Positions 35,281 to 42,698 of a stretch of 64,000 nucleotides of DNA are shown here, one piece after another (position 1 is the stretch's first letter; each line of letters begins with the position of its first letter). The translations under genes and the position numbers were made by a program. The notes under the pieces are model-generated. The model saw nothing but the letters and a program-made list of their open reading frames with translations, searched no databases and was not told the origin of the DNA. The stretch lies in NCBI GenBank assembly GCA_035637115.1, contig DASPXV010000197.1, forward strand, positions 1 through 64,000, read 5' to 3'. The DNA is from JAICSD01 sp035637115. Its GTDB lineage: Bacteria > Acidobacteriota > Vicinamibacteria > Vicinamibacterales > 2-12-FULL-66-21.

Positions 35281-36720
35281 AAACACGCCGATCGTGGACA
35301 ACGCCGGGCACGCGCGGGATCGCACGATCGAGACGCGCAGGTGACGCGTCGTCAGGGGGTCGATGCGCACGATGCGCTTATGGCCGATCGTCGTGCCCGT
35401 CGCGACCTGGGTCCAGCCTGCCGGCTCTTCCGCTTCGATCGTCCACTCCTCGACACGCTGGCCGAGCGCGATCGCTTCCTGCAGCACGATGCGACCGAAA
35501 GTGATCGGTGCCGCCCACTCCAACTCGATTGATCCCGCTGTGACGCCGTCGTCCGTCGCCCAGTAGGTGTTCGAGTCGCCGTCAATGGTGCGCGCGGCGC
35601 CGAAGGTCGCGACGCCGCCGCGCGTGCTCGTCGATCGTGCGGCCGCCTTTCTGGCCAGATCGGTGCGATAGGTATCGGCGATTCGGCGGCCGAACTCGCG
35701 AAGCCGTTCCGCGTCCACGTCAGGTATCAGGCCGCGACGATCGGGCGGAATGTTGAGCAGCAGGTTCGCGCCGCGTCCGACCGATTGTTCGTAGATCTCG
35801 ACGAGACGTTGGACGCTCTTCACCTTCTCGTCTTCAGCGGCGTGGTGGAACCAGCCCGGGCGAATCGACACGTCGACCTCCGGAGGCGCCCAGTTCGGCC
35901 CGTCGGGACTGCCCGCGGCGATCGTGGTGTATTTCGGGTGTCCAGGATAGATACGTGAGAGGTCGATCGGATTCCACGACGTCTCGAACGCGACGCCTTT
36001 CTCGTTGCCCACCCAGCGAACGTCGGGACCGGCGTCGCTGAACATCACCGCGTTCGGCTGCAGGGTCCGAACGAGCTGCCACGTGTTGTTCCAGTCGTAG
36101 TACGTCGAACCATCAATCCGCCGGCGCTCGCGCGCGCCACCGTAGTAGCCATCACCGCCATTCGCGCCGTCGAACCAGACTTCGAACACGGGGCCGTACT
36201 GTGTCAACAGCTCGCGCAACTGGTTGCGGTAGTAATCCAGGTATGCGGGCCGCCCGTAGTCGGCGTGATTGCGATCCCACGGTGAGAGATAGACGCCGAA
36301 CTTCAGGCCGTACTCCGCACACGCGCGCGCGAGATCGCCGACGACGTCCCCTTGTCCGTTCTTCCATGGACTGCGCCTGACCGAGTGCGCGGTGAATCGG
36401 CTGGGCCACAACGTGAACCCGTCGTGATGCTTCGCCGTGAGGATCAGTCCTTTCATCCCCGCATCGCGAGCGACGGAGGCCCATTGCCGCGCGTCGAGCG
36501 CCGTGGGATTGAAGACCTCCTCCGGTTCGTCGCCGTATCCCCACTCCTTGTCGGTGAACGTGTTCACCGTGAAGTGGATGAAGCCGTAGAACTCGAGCTC
36601 GTGCCATGCGAGCTGGCGCGGCGAGGGAAGCGCACCGACAGGAAGAGGGGGGCGGACCTGCCGCTGTGCCGCCAGCAGAAGTCCCGATGCGACGAGGAGT
36701 GCGAGCGCGCGCAGCCGCAT
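35278..36720 (-). CDS. Secreted GH29 alpha-L-fucosidase with C-terminal F5/8-type carbohydrate-binding domain
   Basis: 480 residues from ATG 36720 with a signal peptide (MRLRALALLVASGLLLAAQR). The GH29 barrel shows ELEFYGFIHFTVNTFTDKEW, GLILTAKHHDGFTLWPS, LKFGVYLSPWDRNHADYG and PVFEVWFDGANGGDGYYGG; Asp in VWFDGAN is the expected nucleophile. Residues ~355-480 form a discoidin-like domain (IDGDSNTYWATDDGVTAGSI ... HLRVSIVRSRACPALSTIGV). The protein ends abruptly at a stop codon supplied by the half repeat at 35249-35280, so a few C-terminal residues may have been lost. It releases fucose from glycans in the periplasm or outside. Confidence 0.9.
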   Translation of the reverse strand: MRLRALALLVASGLLLAAQRQVRPPLPVGALPSPRQLAWHELEFYGFIHFTVNTFTDKEWGYGDEPEEVFNPTALDARQWASVARDAGMKGLILTAKHHDGFTLWPSRFTAHSVRRSPWKNGQGDVVGDLARACAEYGLKFGVYLSPWDRNHADYGRPAYLDYYRNQLRELLTQYGPVFEVWFDGANGGDGYYGGARERRRIDGSTYYDWNNTWQLVRTLQPNAVMFSDAGPDVRWVGNEKGVAFETSWNPIDLSRIYPGHPKYTTIAAGSPDGPNWAPPEVDVSIRPGWFHHAAEDEKVKSVQRLVEIYEQSVGRGANLLLNIPPDRRGLIPDVDAERLREFGRRIADTYRTDLARKAAARSTSTRGGVATFGAARTIDGDSNTYWATDDGVTAGSIELEWAAPITFGRIVLQEAIALGQRVEEWTIEAEEPAGWTQVATGTTIGHKRIVRIDPLTTRHLRVSIVRSRACPALSTIGVF

Positions 36721-36747
36721 GCGGCCGAATGATAACCTCCCCGATAC

Positions 36748-37371
36748 ATGCGCGTGGCGATCGTGGGAGGGCCCGGTATCGGCAAGAGCACGCTGGTCCG
36801 GCAGCTGGGCGACCTGTATCACAACGGCTCGTACGGCGAAGGGGAGAAGGGCGTCTGGGATCCGCGCGTGCTCGAGGACATCGAGCGCGGACGCAACCCG
36901 ATCGGCGTCACGGCATATTTCGCGCGCCTCTATGACGCGAACTATCGCGACGCCGCGGCGCACGACGCGAACGGCAAGGTGATCTTTTTCGAGGGCGCGC
37001 GCATCACGCTCGAGGCGCACCTTGCGGAGTACGCCGCCGAGTACCACGCCGAACTGCGCAGAGTCCTCGCGATCGGCGACGCGTGGAATCCGGATCGCGT
37101 GATCGTGCTCACCTCCAGCACCGATACGATCGACAAGCACATACGCCAGCGTGCGCGCCCGTTCGAGAACGCCGAGAACATGGTGCGCCGCTTCCGCCTG
37201 ATCGACGGCGAGTTCCGGCGTCTCGCGCCCTTATATCCAAATACCGTCGTCATCGATCGTGACAACAAGGAGTTCCACGAGCGCGAGGGGCTGCTCCAGA
37301 TAATCAGGCTGGCCCGCCTCCCCCAGTTTAAAGAGATTCCTTACGAACAGATGGATCGATTCGGGGGGTAG
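36748..37371 (+). CDS. P-loop kinase, deoxynucleoside-kinase-like
   Basis: 207 residues. The Walker A loop GGPGIGKSTLVRQLG is at the N-terminus (residues ~7-21). The lid-like segment IDKHIRQRARPFENAENMV and a late TVVIDRDNKEF resemble the deoxynucleoside/thymidylate kinase group. The usual base-specifying ERS/DRS motif is not obvious (VIFFEGARITLE is at the expected place), so the substrate is uncertain. It is soluble. It is divergent from the fucosidase (27 bp between starts) and lies 27 bp upstream of the DUF4390 gene. It could be another small P-loop nucleotide kinase. Confidence 0.6.
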   Translation: MRVAIVGGPGIGKSTLVRQLGDLYHNGSYGEGEKGVWDPRVLEDIERGRNPIGVTAYFARLYDANYRDAAAHDANGKVIFFEGARITLEAHLAEYAAEYHAELRRVLAIGDAWNPDRVIVLTSSTDTIDKHIRQRARPFENAENMVRRFRLIDGEFRRLAPLYPNTVVIDRDNKEFHEREGLLQIIRLARLPQFKEIPYEQMDRFGG

Positions 37372-37398
37372 GAGTATCATGGGCCGGACCTCCGTCCC

Positions 37399-37944
37399 AT
37401 GCTGAAACGTGTGTTTTTCGCCCTGCTTCTGCTGCTGAACCCTGCCCTCGCCCTGGCCTCCGGGCCCGATCAGAACCTGCAGGTCATCCCGCTGCCGCGT
37501 GACGGGGAAGTTCTCGTTTCGTTCAAGCTCGATGAAGCACTGACCGACGAAGTGCGGGCCGCCATTCATAGCGGTCTCACGATCAAATTCGTATACAAAG
37601 TCGACCTGCGGCGGAGCTCAGCCGTATGGATGGATCGCACCATCGCGTCCGCCGTAGTGACCGCCACTGTGCGCTATGACACGCTGACGCGGCTCTATCA
37701 CTACTCGAGAACACTCGACGGCCGCATCGAGTTTGCGGACACGACGGAGAAGGAAGACGTGGCGTGGAGCGCATTGACACGCGAGTTTCAGCGCCTCTCG
37801 CTGTTCCGGGGAACTCCACTCGAGGCGAACGCGGAGTACTACGTGCGCGTCCGCGCGAACGCCTCGCCGCACAGCAACGCCTTCGTCTGGCCTTGGCAGG
37901 GTGACGACGCGATGGGGTTCGCGAAGTTCACCTTCGTGAAATAG
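37399..37944 (+). CDS. DUF4390 family secreted protein
   Basis: 181 residues with a signal peptide (MLKRVFFALLLLLNPALALA). The mature part is beta-rich: EVLVSFKLDEALTDEVRAAI, GLTIKFVYKVDLRRSSAVW, TVRYDTLTRLYHYSRTLDG, ANAEYYVRVRANASP and a final FAKFTFVK. This is the DUF4390 pattern, a periplasmic fold of unknown role; in proteobacteria it is often next to two-component or sensor genes, which are absent here. It is followed two bases later by the serine-hydrolase-like gene, so the two are probably one transcript. Confidence 0.82.
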   Translation: MLKRVFFALLLLLNPALALASGPDQNLQVIPLPRDGEVLVSFKLDEALTDEVRAAIHSGLTIKFVYKVDLRRSSAVWMDRTIASAVVTATVRYDTLTRLYHYSRTLDGRIEFADTTEKEDVAWSALTREFQRLSLFRGTPLEANAEYYVRVRANASPHSNAFVWPWQGDDAMGFAKFTFVK

Positions 37945-37946
37945 CC

Positions 37947-39044
37947 ATGAGCAGGTTCCCGCGGTTCCCAGTCGCCCTGCTCGTGGCGCTCGCTGTTGTT
38001 GTCGCTGCCGCCACAGTCACCTCCGGTCAGCAGCCATCGGTCTTCACGCCGGGCGGGATGCTGCCCGTTCTCGAATTGTACCTGGAGCCGCTGCGCCAGC
38101 AGGCGGGGATCCCCGGGATGTCCGCGGCCGTCGCGAGCGAGGGAAAGGTGATCTGGGAGAAAGGGTACGGCTTCCAGAACGTTGCCGCGCGCGATCGCGC
38201 GACGCCCGACACGCCGTATCTGATCGGCGACATGAGCGATACGCTGGCGGCAATCCTGCTGCTGCAATGCGTCGAGCAGCGCCGCGTCGGTCTCGACGAC
38301 CCGTTCGCGCGCTACGGATTGACGACGCCCGAACCGGAAGCCACGCTCCGCGGGCTCCTGAGCCACGCGGCGCCCGCATCTTCCAGGGAGCCATTCGCCT
38401 ACAACCAGGAGCGCTTCGCCGCGCTGACTGGACTGATGGAATGGTGCGCGCCGCAGCCCTATCGCAAGAGCGTGGCGCACCGCCTGCTGGATCGCCTCGC
38501 AATGCAGGACTCCGTTCCCGGTACTGACCTGATCGACCCCGGTTTCGTGCTGGCAGATGGACTCTTCGAGGCGGAGGATGTGTCCCGGTATCGCGACGTG
38601 CTGAGCAGGATTGCTGTTCCCTACAAGGTCACCGGCCGGACGAAGGTGGACCGCTCGGATCTGCCACTTATTCCCATGTCGGCGGCGAACGGGCTCGTCT
38701 CGACCGTTCGCGATCTCTCGGTTCTCGACGGATCGCTCGACCAGGGCCTGCTGCTCGAAAACGAAACGCTGGCTGCGGCATGGACGGCCGTGGGAGAGCG
38801 TAATGGCACTCCGAGCCCGATGGGCCTCGGCTGGTTCGTCCAGTACTACCGCGGCGAACGCGTCGTGTGGCACTTCGGCTCGGTGCCGAACGCGTATTCT
38901 TCGCTGATTCTGAAACTCCCGCTGCGGAAGATCACGTTCATCCTGCTCGCCAACAGCGACGGGCTGAGCGCCCCATTTCAATTGCCTGCGGGCGACGTGA
39001 CGCGTTCACCTTTTGCCAGCCTCTTCCTCAAGCTCACGACATAG
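37947..39044 (+). CDS. Serine hydrolase (beta-lactamase class C fold) lacking catalytic residues
   Basis: 365 residues with a signal/anchor (VALLVALAVVVAAATVTSG). The fold is clear: GIPGMSAAVASEGKVIWEKG, GFQNVAARDRATPDTPYLIG, the helix LAAILLLQCVEQRRVGLDDP, LRGLLSHAAP, ANGLVSTVRDLSVLDGSL and MGLGWFVQYYRGERVVWHFG. The nucleophile motif SxxK, expected after 'YLIG', reads D95-M-S-D98, so both the Ser and the Lys are replaced. The YxN motif also reads Y-N-Q (152-154). The HxG strand (WHFG) remains. I infer a non-catalytic binding protein in the periplasm. It lies in the run of envelope genes 37399-40168. Confidence 0.82.
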   Translation: MSRFPRFPVALLVALAVVVAAATVTSGQQPSVFTPGGMLPVLELYLEPLRQQAGIPGMSAAVASEGKVIWEKGYGFQNVAARDRATPDTPYLIGDMSDTLAAILLLQCVEQRRVGLDDPFARYGLTTPEPEATLRGLLSHAAPASSREPFAYNQERFAALTGLMEWCAPQPYRKSVAHRLLDRLAMQDSVPGTDLIDPGFVLADGLFEAEDVSRYRDVLSRIAVPYKVTGRTKVDRSDLPLIPMSAANGLVSTVRDLSVLDGSLDQGLLLENETLAAAWTAVGERNGTPSPMGLGWFVQYYRGERVVWHFGSVPNAYSSLILKLPLRKITFILLANSDGLSAPFQLPAGDVTRSPFASLFLKLTT

Positions 39045-39051
39045 GGCGCGG

Positions 39052-39657
39052 ATGCCGAGAACGGCTGCACTCTGCTGCCTGTGCGTGCTTGCCGGCGCAG
39101 GATCGGCGGCGGCGGAGTGGCACATCACGCCCATGGTCGGCCTGACCTTCGGCGGAAGCACGACGCTTCAGGATCCGGACAACGCAACGGGAGATGTGCA
39201 CGCGTCGGTCGGCCTTGCGGGCACATGGTTATCGCCAGGGATTTTCGGCGCCGAAGCGATCGCCACCACGACGCCCGGCTTTTTTCAGTCCGACACGGGC
39301 ACGTTCATCGACACCAGCCGTTCCACCGTCCTCATGGGCAACATCATCGTCACAGCGCCGCGAAGGTTCACGGAGTACTTTCTCCGGCCGTTCGCATCGG
39401 GCGGCTTTGGCGTGATCCGCGTCTCCGAGCGCGACATCAAGGCGGCGCTTGCAAGCCACGTCATCGACGTGAGGGCGAATCTCGCCGGCTTCAATATCGG
39501 CGGCGGCGCGATCGGATTCTTCTCGCAGGGCGTAGGTGTGAGATTCGACCTGCGCTACTACAGCACGATTCACGGTACGGATCAGGGCGCGAATGCGCTC
39601 GGCGAGGCGCACCTGCGCTACATGGTGGCGTCCGCCGGCCTCGTCATTCGCCGCTAG
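39052..39657 (+). CDS. Outer-membrane beta-barrel-like protein
   Basis: 201 residues from ATG 39052, seven bases after the preceding stop. Signal peptide MPRTAALCCLCVLAGAGSAA, then repeated amphipathic strands: WHITPMVGLTFGGSTTL, HASVGLAGTWLSPGIFGAEA, EYFLRPFASGGFGVIRVSE, RANLAGFNIGGGAIGFFSQG, VGVRFDLRYYSTIHG and a final LRYMVASAGLVIRR. The alternating pattern and terminal strand fit an 8-stranded outer-membrane barrel (OmpA/OmpW size). No ligand can be assigned. Confidence 0.72.
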   Translation: MPRTAALCCLCVLAGAGSAAAEWHITPMVGLTFGGSTTLQDPDNATGDVHASVGLAGTWLSPGIFGAEAIATTTPGFFQSDTGTFIDTSRSTVLMGNIIVTAPRRFTEYFLRPFASGGFGVIRVSERDIKAALASHVIDVRANLAGFNIGGGAIGFFSQGVGVRFDLRYYSTIHGTDQGANALGEAHLRYMVASAGLVIRR

Positions 39658-39718
39658 CCTTCCTCGAGGCCTGAGCCCCTTTACCAGCCCTTCGCGCCTT
39701 CCCCATTGAGGTGAAGCG

Positions 39719-40168
39719 ATGAGGGCGATGGCACTCGTCTCGGCCGTGTTGTTGTGTGCGGCTCCCGTAGCGGCCCAGGAAACGTTCAAGCAGGTGTGGG
39801 TGACGCAAGCCGACTCGGGCGAAGTGATCCGCGGACGGATTGTCGAGTTGAGCCGCGAATCCATGGCCTTGCTCACGCCGGACAACCGCCGGGTGGAGTT
39901 GCCGATCGATCGTGTCCTGCGGATCGAGACGCGTGGGGATTCGCTCAAGAACGGCGCCGCGATCGGTGCGGCGGTCATGGGAGGGATGGTTCTTCTCGCA
40001 TGCCACGAGAGCGGTTGCCTGCCCTTCGTCGCGACCGACGTCGCGGTCGGCGCCGTGCTTGGTGCCGGCATCGACGCCCTGAACGGCGGCCGGACCGCGA
40101 TCTACATCCGTCCCGCCACGGCCGCGACCAGCCGGAAAGCCGCGGTGCAGTTCAAGCTGCGCTTCTAG
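39719..40168 (+). CDS. Small secreted hypothetical protein
   Basis: 149 residues with signal peptide (MRAMALVSAVLLCAAPVAAQ) and GAGGTG seven bases before the ATG. The mature protein starts with a beta segment, VWVTQADSGEVIRGRIVELS, LLTPDNRRVELPIDRVLRIE, similar to the small 'LSm-like' fold seen in secreted Acidobacterial proteins. A Gly/Ala-rich hydrophobic stretch (GAAIGAAVMGGMVLLAC ... VAVGAVLGAGIDALNGG) resembles a glycine-zipper membrane hairpin. The two Cys around HESGCLPF might form a disulfide. Family not named; its 3' end overlaps the convergent EF-P gene by 4 bp. Confidence 0.65.
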   Translation: MRAMALVSAVLLCAAPVAAQETFKQVWVTQADSGEVIRGRIVELSRESMALLTPDNRRVELPIDRVLRIETRGDSLKNGAAIGAAVMGGMVLLACHESGCLPFVATDVAVGAVLGAGIDALNGGRTAIYIRPATAATSRKAAVQFKLRF

Positions 40169-40740
40169 GCGCGGCCCGCGAACTCGCGCGTTTCGGTGTG
40201 GACCTTCACCTTTTCCCCCTCCTTGATGAACAGGGGCACGCGGATCTCGAGGCCTGTTTCCAGCGTCGCTGACTTCGTCACGCCGCCGCTCGCGGTGTCT
40301 CCGCGCACGCCGGGCTCGGTCGACGTGACGGTCAGCTCGATGTGCGGCGGGAACTGCAGCCCGATCGGACGGCCGTTGTATTTCTGCACCTGGACGAGGA
40401 CGTTGTCGACCAGCAGGAAACGATCCTCGCCAACGATCTCCGGCCGCAGCGTCATCGTGTCGAACGTGTCCTGATCCATGAAGTGGTAGCCGGCGCTGTC
40501 GGCGTACTGGAACATCGCGTCCACCATCTCGAGGTCCGGTTCCGCGAACTTGTCCCCCGCTTTGAACGTCTTGTCGAAGACAGCACGCGTGAGCAGGTTG
40601 CGCATCTTGATGCGGACCAACGTCTGCCCGCCGCGCGCCGTCGGGCGCGACACGTCCACGTCGATGCAGTGGTAGGGCGCCCGCTCGTGCTCGAAGAACA
40701 TCTTCCGCTTGATCTCGATTGCTTCAATCAGCGCAGCCAT
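40165..40740 (-). CDS. efp: Elongation factor P family protein (EfpL/YeiP-like tip)
   Basis: 191 residues from ATG 40740. Three beta-barrel domains: IEAIEIKRKMFFEHERAPYH with the tip loop, KIKMRNLLTRAVFDKTFKAG ... QYADSAGYHFMDQDTFDTMT, and PPHIELTVTSTEPGVRGDTA ... EIRVPLFIKEGEKVKVHTET. EF-P enters stalled ribosomes and promotes peptide bonds at polyproline runs. The domain-I tip reads DVSRPTARGGQTL, with Arg36 where classical EF-P has the modified Lys, as in the EfpL/YeiP branch. No EpmA/EarP-type modifying enzyme is nearby. Several Pro-rich proteins are encoded in this window. Confidence 0.88.
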   Translation of the reverse strand: MAALIEAIEIKRKMFFEHERAPYHCIDVDVSRPTARGGQTLVRIKMRNLLTRAVFDKTFKAGDKFAEPDLEMVDAMFQYADSAGYHFMDQDTFDTMTLRPEIVGEDRFLLVDNVLVQVQKYNGRPIGLQFPPHIELTVTSTEPGVRGDTASGGVTKSATLETGLEIRVPLFIKEGEKVKVHTETREFAGRA

Positions 40741-40748
40741 AGCCGTAT

Positions 40749-40754
40749 ATTGTA
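40749..40754 (-). promoter_or_regulatory. Candidate -10 element of the EF-P gene
   Basis: On the minus strand TACAAT ends 8 bp before the EF-P ATG (40740). With a start point ~7 bp downstream the mRNA would begin at the start codon, and no Shine-Dalgarno is seen, so a leaderless transcript is possible. No convincing -35 is evident. Confidence 0.35.
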
Positions 40755-40761
40755 GCGTCCC

Positions 40762-40950
40762 ATGCCCGCCGTTCTGGAAACGAATGACCTGAGAAAGCAT
40801 TACCAGATGGGCGCGACCACTGTGCGCGCCCTCGACGGCGTCTCCCTCACGGTCGAGCAGGGAGAGTTCGTCGGGCTGCTCGGCACGTCCGGATCGGGCA
40901 AGTCAACGCTCCTGAATCTCATCGCCGGACTCGATCGCGCGACGGACGGA
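40762..40950 (+). pseudogene. Truncated ABC transporter ATPase (LolD/MacB type), N-terminal fragment
   Basis: The first ~62 codons are a normal ABC ATPase N-terminus: AVLETNDLRKHYQMGATTVR, ALDGVSLTVEQGEFVGLLG, and the intact Walker A GTSGSGKSTLLNLIAGLD. After RATDG the homology ends at about 40950 and the open frame runs on antisense to the pilT 3' end. Signature motif, Walker B and H-loop are gone, so it cannot hydrolyse ATP. It is the only ABC ATPase trace in a window with six full-length MacB-like permeases. The ATG is 21 bp from the EF-P start, divergently oriented. Confidence 0.8.
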
Positions 40951-41004
40951 CGCTGCGCAGCTCCCGGCGTGACGTTTCGGGACGCACGACTGAGGCGAGT
41001 AACG

Positions 41005-42141
41005 CTAAGCGGGAGAGCCGGCTGGTTTCGCGGCCTTCGCATCCGCAGGCAGGCCGACATTGATCCCCGCGCGTTTCAACGCGGCATCGAAGCCCCCCTT
41101 GTCCACGGCTTTCGCGTAAGCCTCCGCCGGCTCGACAAGCTTCTTCATCACCAGCTCCATCAGCGCGTCGTTCAGGCTCACCATCCCGTTGGCCTTGTTG
41201 ACCTGCATGATCGAGGGAATCTGGAATGTCTTCCCTTCGCGAATTAGGTTGCTCACTGCCTGCGTCGCAATCAGCACCTCGAGCGCGGCAATGCGTCCGC
41301 CGCCGATCTTCCGGCATAACGTCTGGGCGATGACGCCCTTCAGTGACTCCGACAGCATGATCCGGATCTGTGCCTGACGGTCCGCCGGGAACTGATCGAT
41401 GACGCGATCTACCGTTGACGCGGCCGTCGTCGTGTGAAGCGTCCCGAACACGAGGTGTCCTGTTTCCGCGGTCTCGATCGCGATCGCGACGGTCTCCAGG
41501 TCGCGCAACTCGCCGACGAGGACAATGTCCGGATCTTCACGCAGCGCCGCGCGCAGCGCGTCCTTGAAGGAGTCCGTGTGCGTCCGGACCTCGCGCTGGT
41601 TGATCAGGCACTTTTGGTTGTCGTGGACGAACTCAATCGGATCCTCGATTGTGATGATGTGATCCGGCCGCGACTTGTTGATGTGGTCGATCATCGCGCA
41701 CAGCGTCGTCGATTTCCCCGACCCTGTCGGGCCCGTGACCAGGATCAAGCCCTTGTTCAGCGCGCACATGTTAAGAATGTGCGGCGACAGTCCCAGTTGC
41801 TCCGCGGTGAGGATCTTCGAGGGGATGACGCGGAAGACCGCGCCGGGACCGCGGCGGTCGGCGAACACGTTGGAGCGAAACCGCGCCAGGCCGGAGATCT
41901 CGTACGCGAAGTCGGTATCGTGCCGCTCGGAGTATTCCTTCCGGTTCTTTTCCGGCATGATCGGCGCGAGCAGCTGCACGACGTCCTGTCCGCTCAGCAC
42001 GGTGGCCGCCGGATCGAGCACCTGCATGTGCCCGTCCTTGCGGATCATCGGCGGGGAGCCCACGCTCAGGTGCAGGTCGGACGCGCCGGCTTTCACCATG
42101 GCGTGAAACAGCTGATCGATCAGGGGCGCGGTGTCGCTCAA
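41005..42141 (-). CDS. pilT: Type IV pilus retraction ATPase PilT
   Basis: 378 residues from TTG 42141, which overlaps the upstream stop (TTGA). N-terminal PAS-like part includes ASDLHLSVGSPPMIRKDGHM, the normal PilT opening. The RecA-like core has Walker A GPTGSGKSTT (~137-146), ITIEDPIEFVH (Asp box), Walker B DPDIVLVGELRDLETV, the His box GHLVFGTLHTTTA, and ESLKGVIAQTLCRKI matching the AIRNLIRE-region. It powers pilus retraction and twitching from the inner-membrane base. The C-terminus has an Ala/Lys-rich tail (PADAKAAKPAGSPA). No other pil genes are in the window; only its coupled partner at 42138-42635. Confidence 0.93.
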   Translation of the reverse strand: MSDTAPLIDQLFHAMVKAGASDLHLSVGSPPMIRKDGHMQVLDPAATVLSGQDVVQLLAPIMPEKNRKEYSERHDTDFAYEISGLARFRSNVFADRRGPGAVFRVIPSKILTAEQLGLSPHILNMCALNKGLILVTGPTGSGKSTTLCAMIDHINKSRPDHIITIEDPIEFVHDNQKCLINQREVRTHTDSFKDALRAALREDPDIVLVGELRDLETVAIAIETAETGHLVFGTLHTTTAASTVDRVIDQFPADRQAQIRIMLSESLKGVIAQTLCRKIGGGRIAALEVLIATQAVSNLIREGKTFQIPSIMQVNKANGMVSLNDALMELVMKKLVEPAEAYAKAVDKGGFDAALKRAGINVGLPADAKAAKPAGSPA

Positions 42142-42635
42142 GGTCCTTGTACCTCTGTAATGGCGGCGATGTGGGCGGCGTTCACGATGAGCGTCGAGTC
42201 GCCGGCTTCCACGTACCGGAACACTTCCGGTTGCCGCGTCCAGTCGCTCAGCCGATCGCGTCCTTCCGGGCGCGACACGCGGACGACGCCGTCGATGCGC
42301 TGTCCATTGGACAACATCACCGACACTTCGCGGGGCGTCGCGACCGCGTATCCGGGATCGCGTTTCTCCTCGCGATCGAAGATCTCGGCGAAGATCAGGT
42401 GCGCGCGGTTGTAGAGCACCGCCCGCGGCCCGGCCCGGTCGATCTCGAACGGAAAAAAACCAGCTTCCGAATTCAGGAGGTCCACGACGCGTTCGGGCCC
42501 ATCGTGGCTCGCACTGCCCGCAACGAAGAAACATCCCTTCACGGTTTCTCCGCCTGCCAGAGTCAGAACCGCGTCCGCGCGCCGCTTTTCAAAGGCAAAC
42601 CCGGACTTCGCGGGTTCGGGAGTCATATCGGTCAC
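42138..42635 (-). CDS. Hypothetical protein coupled to pilT, with two similar halves
   Basis: 165 residues. Two related beta segments are visible: ADAVLTLAGGETVKGCFFV ... LLNSEAGFFPFEI ... RAVLYNRAHLIFAEI in the first half and REVSVMLSNGQRIDGVVRV ... TRQPEVFRYVEAG ... STLIVNAAHIAAITEV in the second. Each has the plan 'strand - GxxxxG strand - loop - F - N-AHI'. This looks like an internal duplication of a small barrel domain. No signal peptide. The stop overlaps the TTG start of pilT by 4 bp, so a role in pilus retraction control is a reasonable guess. Family not recognised. Confidence 0.7.
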   Translation of the reverse strand: MTDMTPEPAKSGFAFEKRRADAVLTLAGGETVKGCFFVAGSASHDGPERVVDLLNSEAGFFPFEIDRAGPRAVLYNRAHLIFAEIFDREEKRDPGYAVATPREVSVMLSNGQRIDGVVRVSRPEGRDRLSDWTRQPEVFRYVEAGDSTLIVNAAHIAAITEVQGP

Positions 42636-42698
42636 TTATCGGCCGAACAATGATCGTTCAAAAGGGGTCTAGAATACTCGGCAATTCCGGAGGAACCA

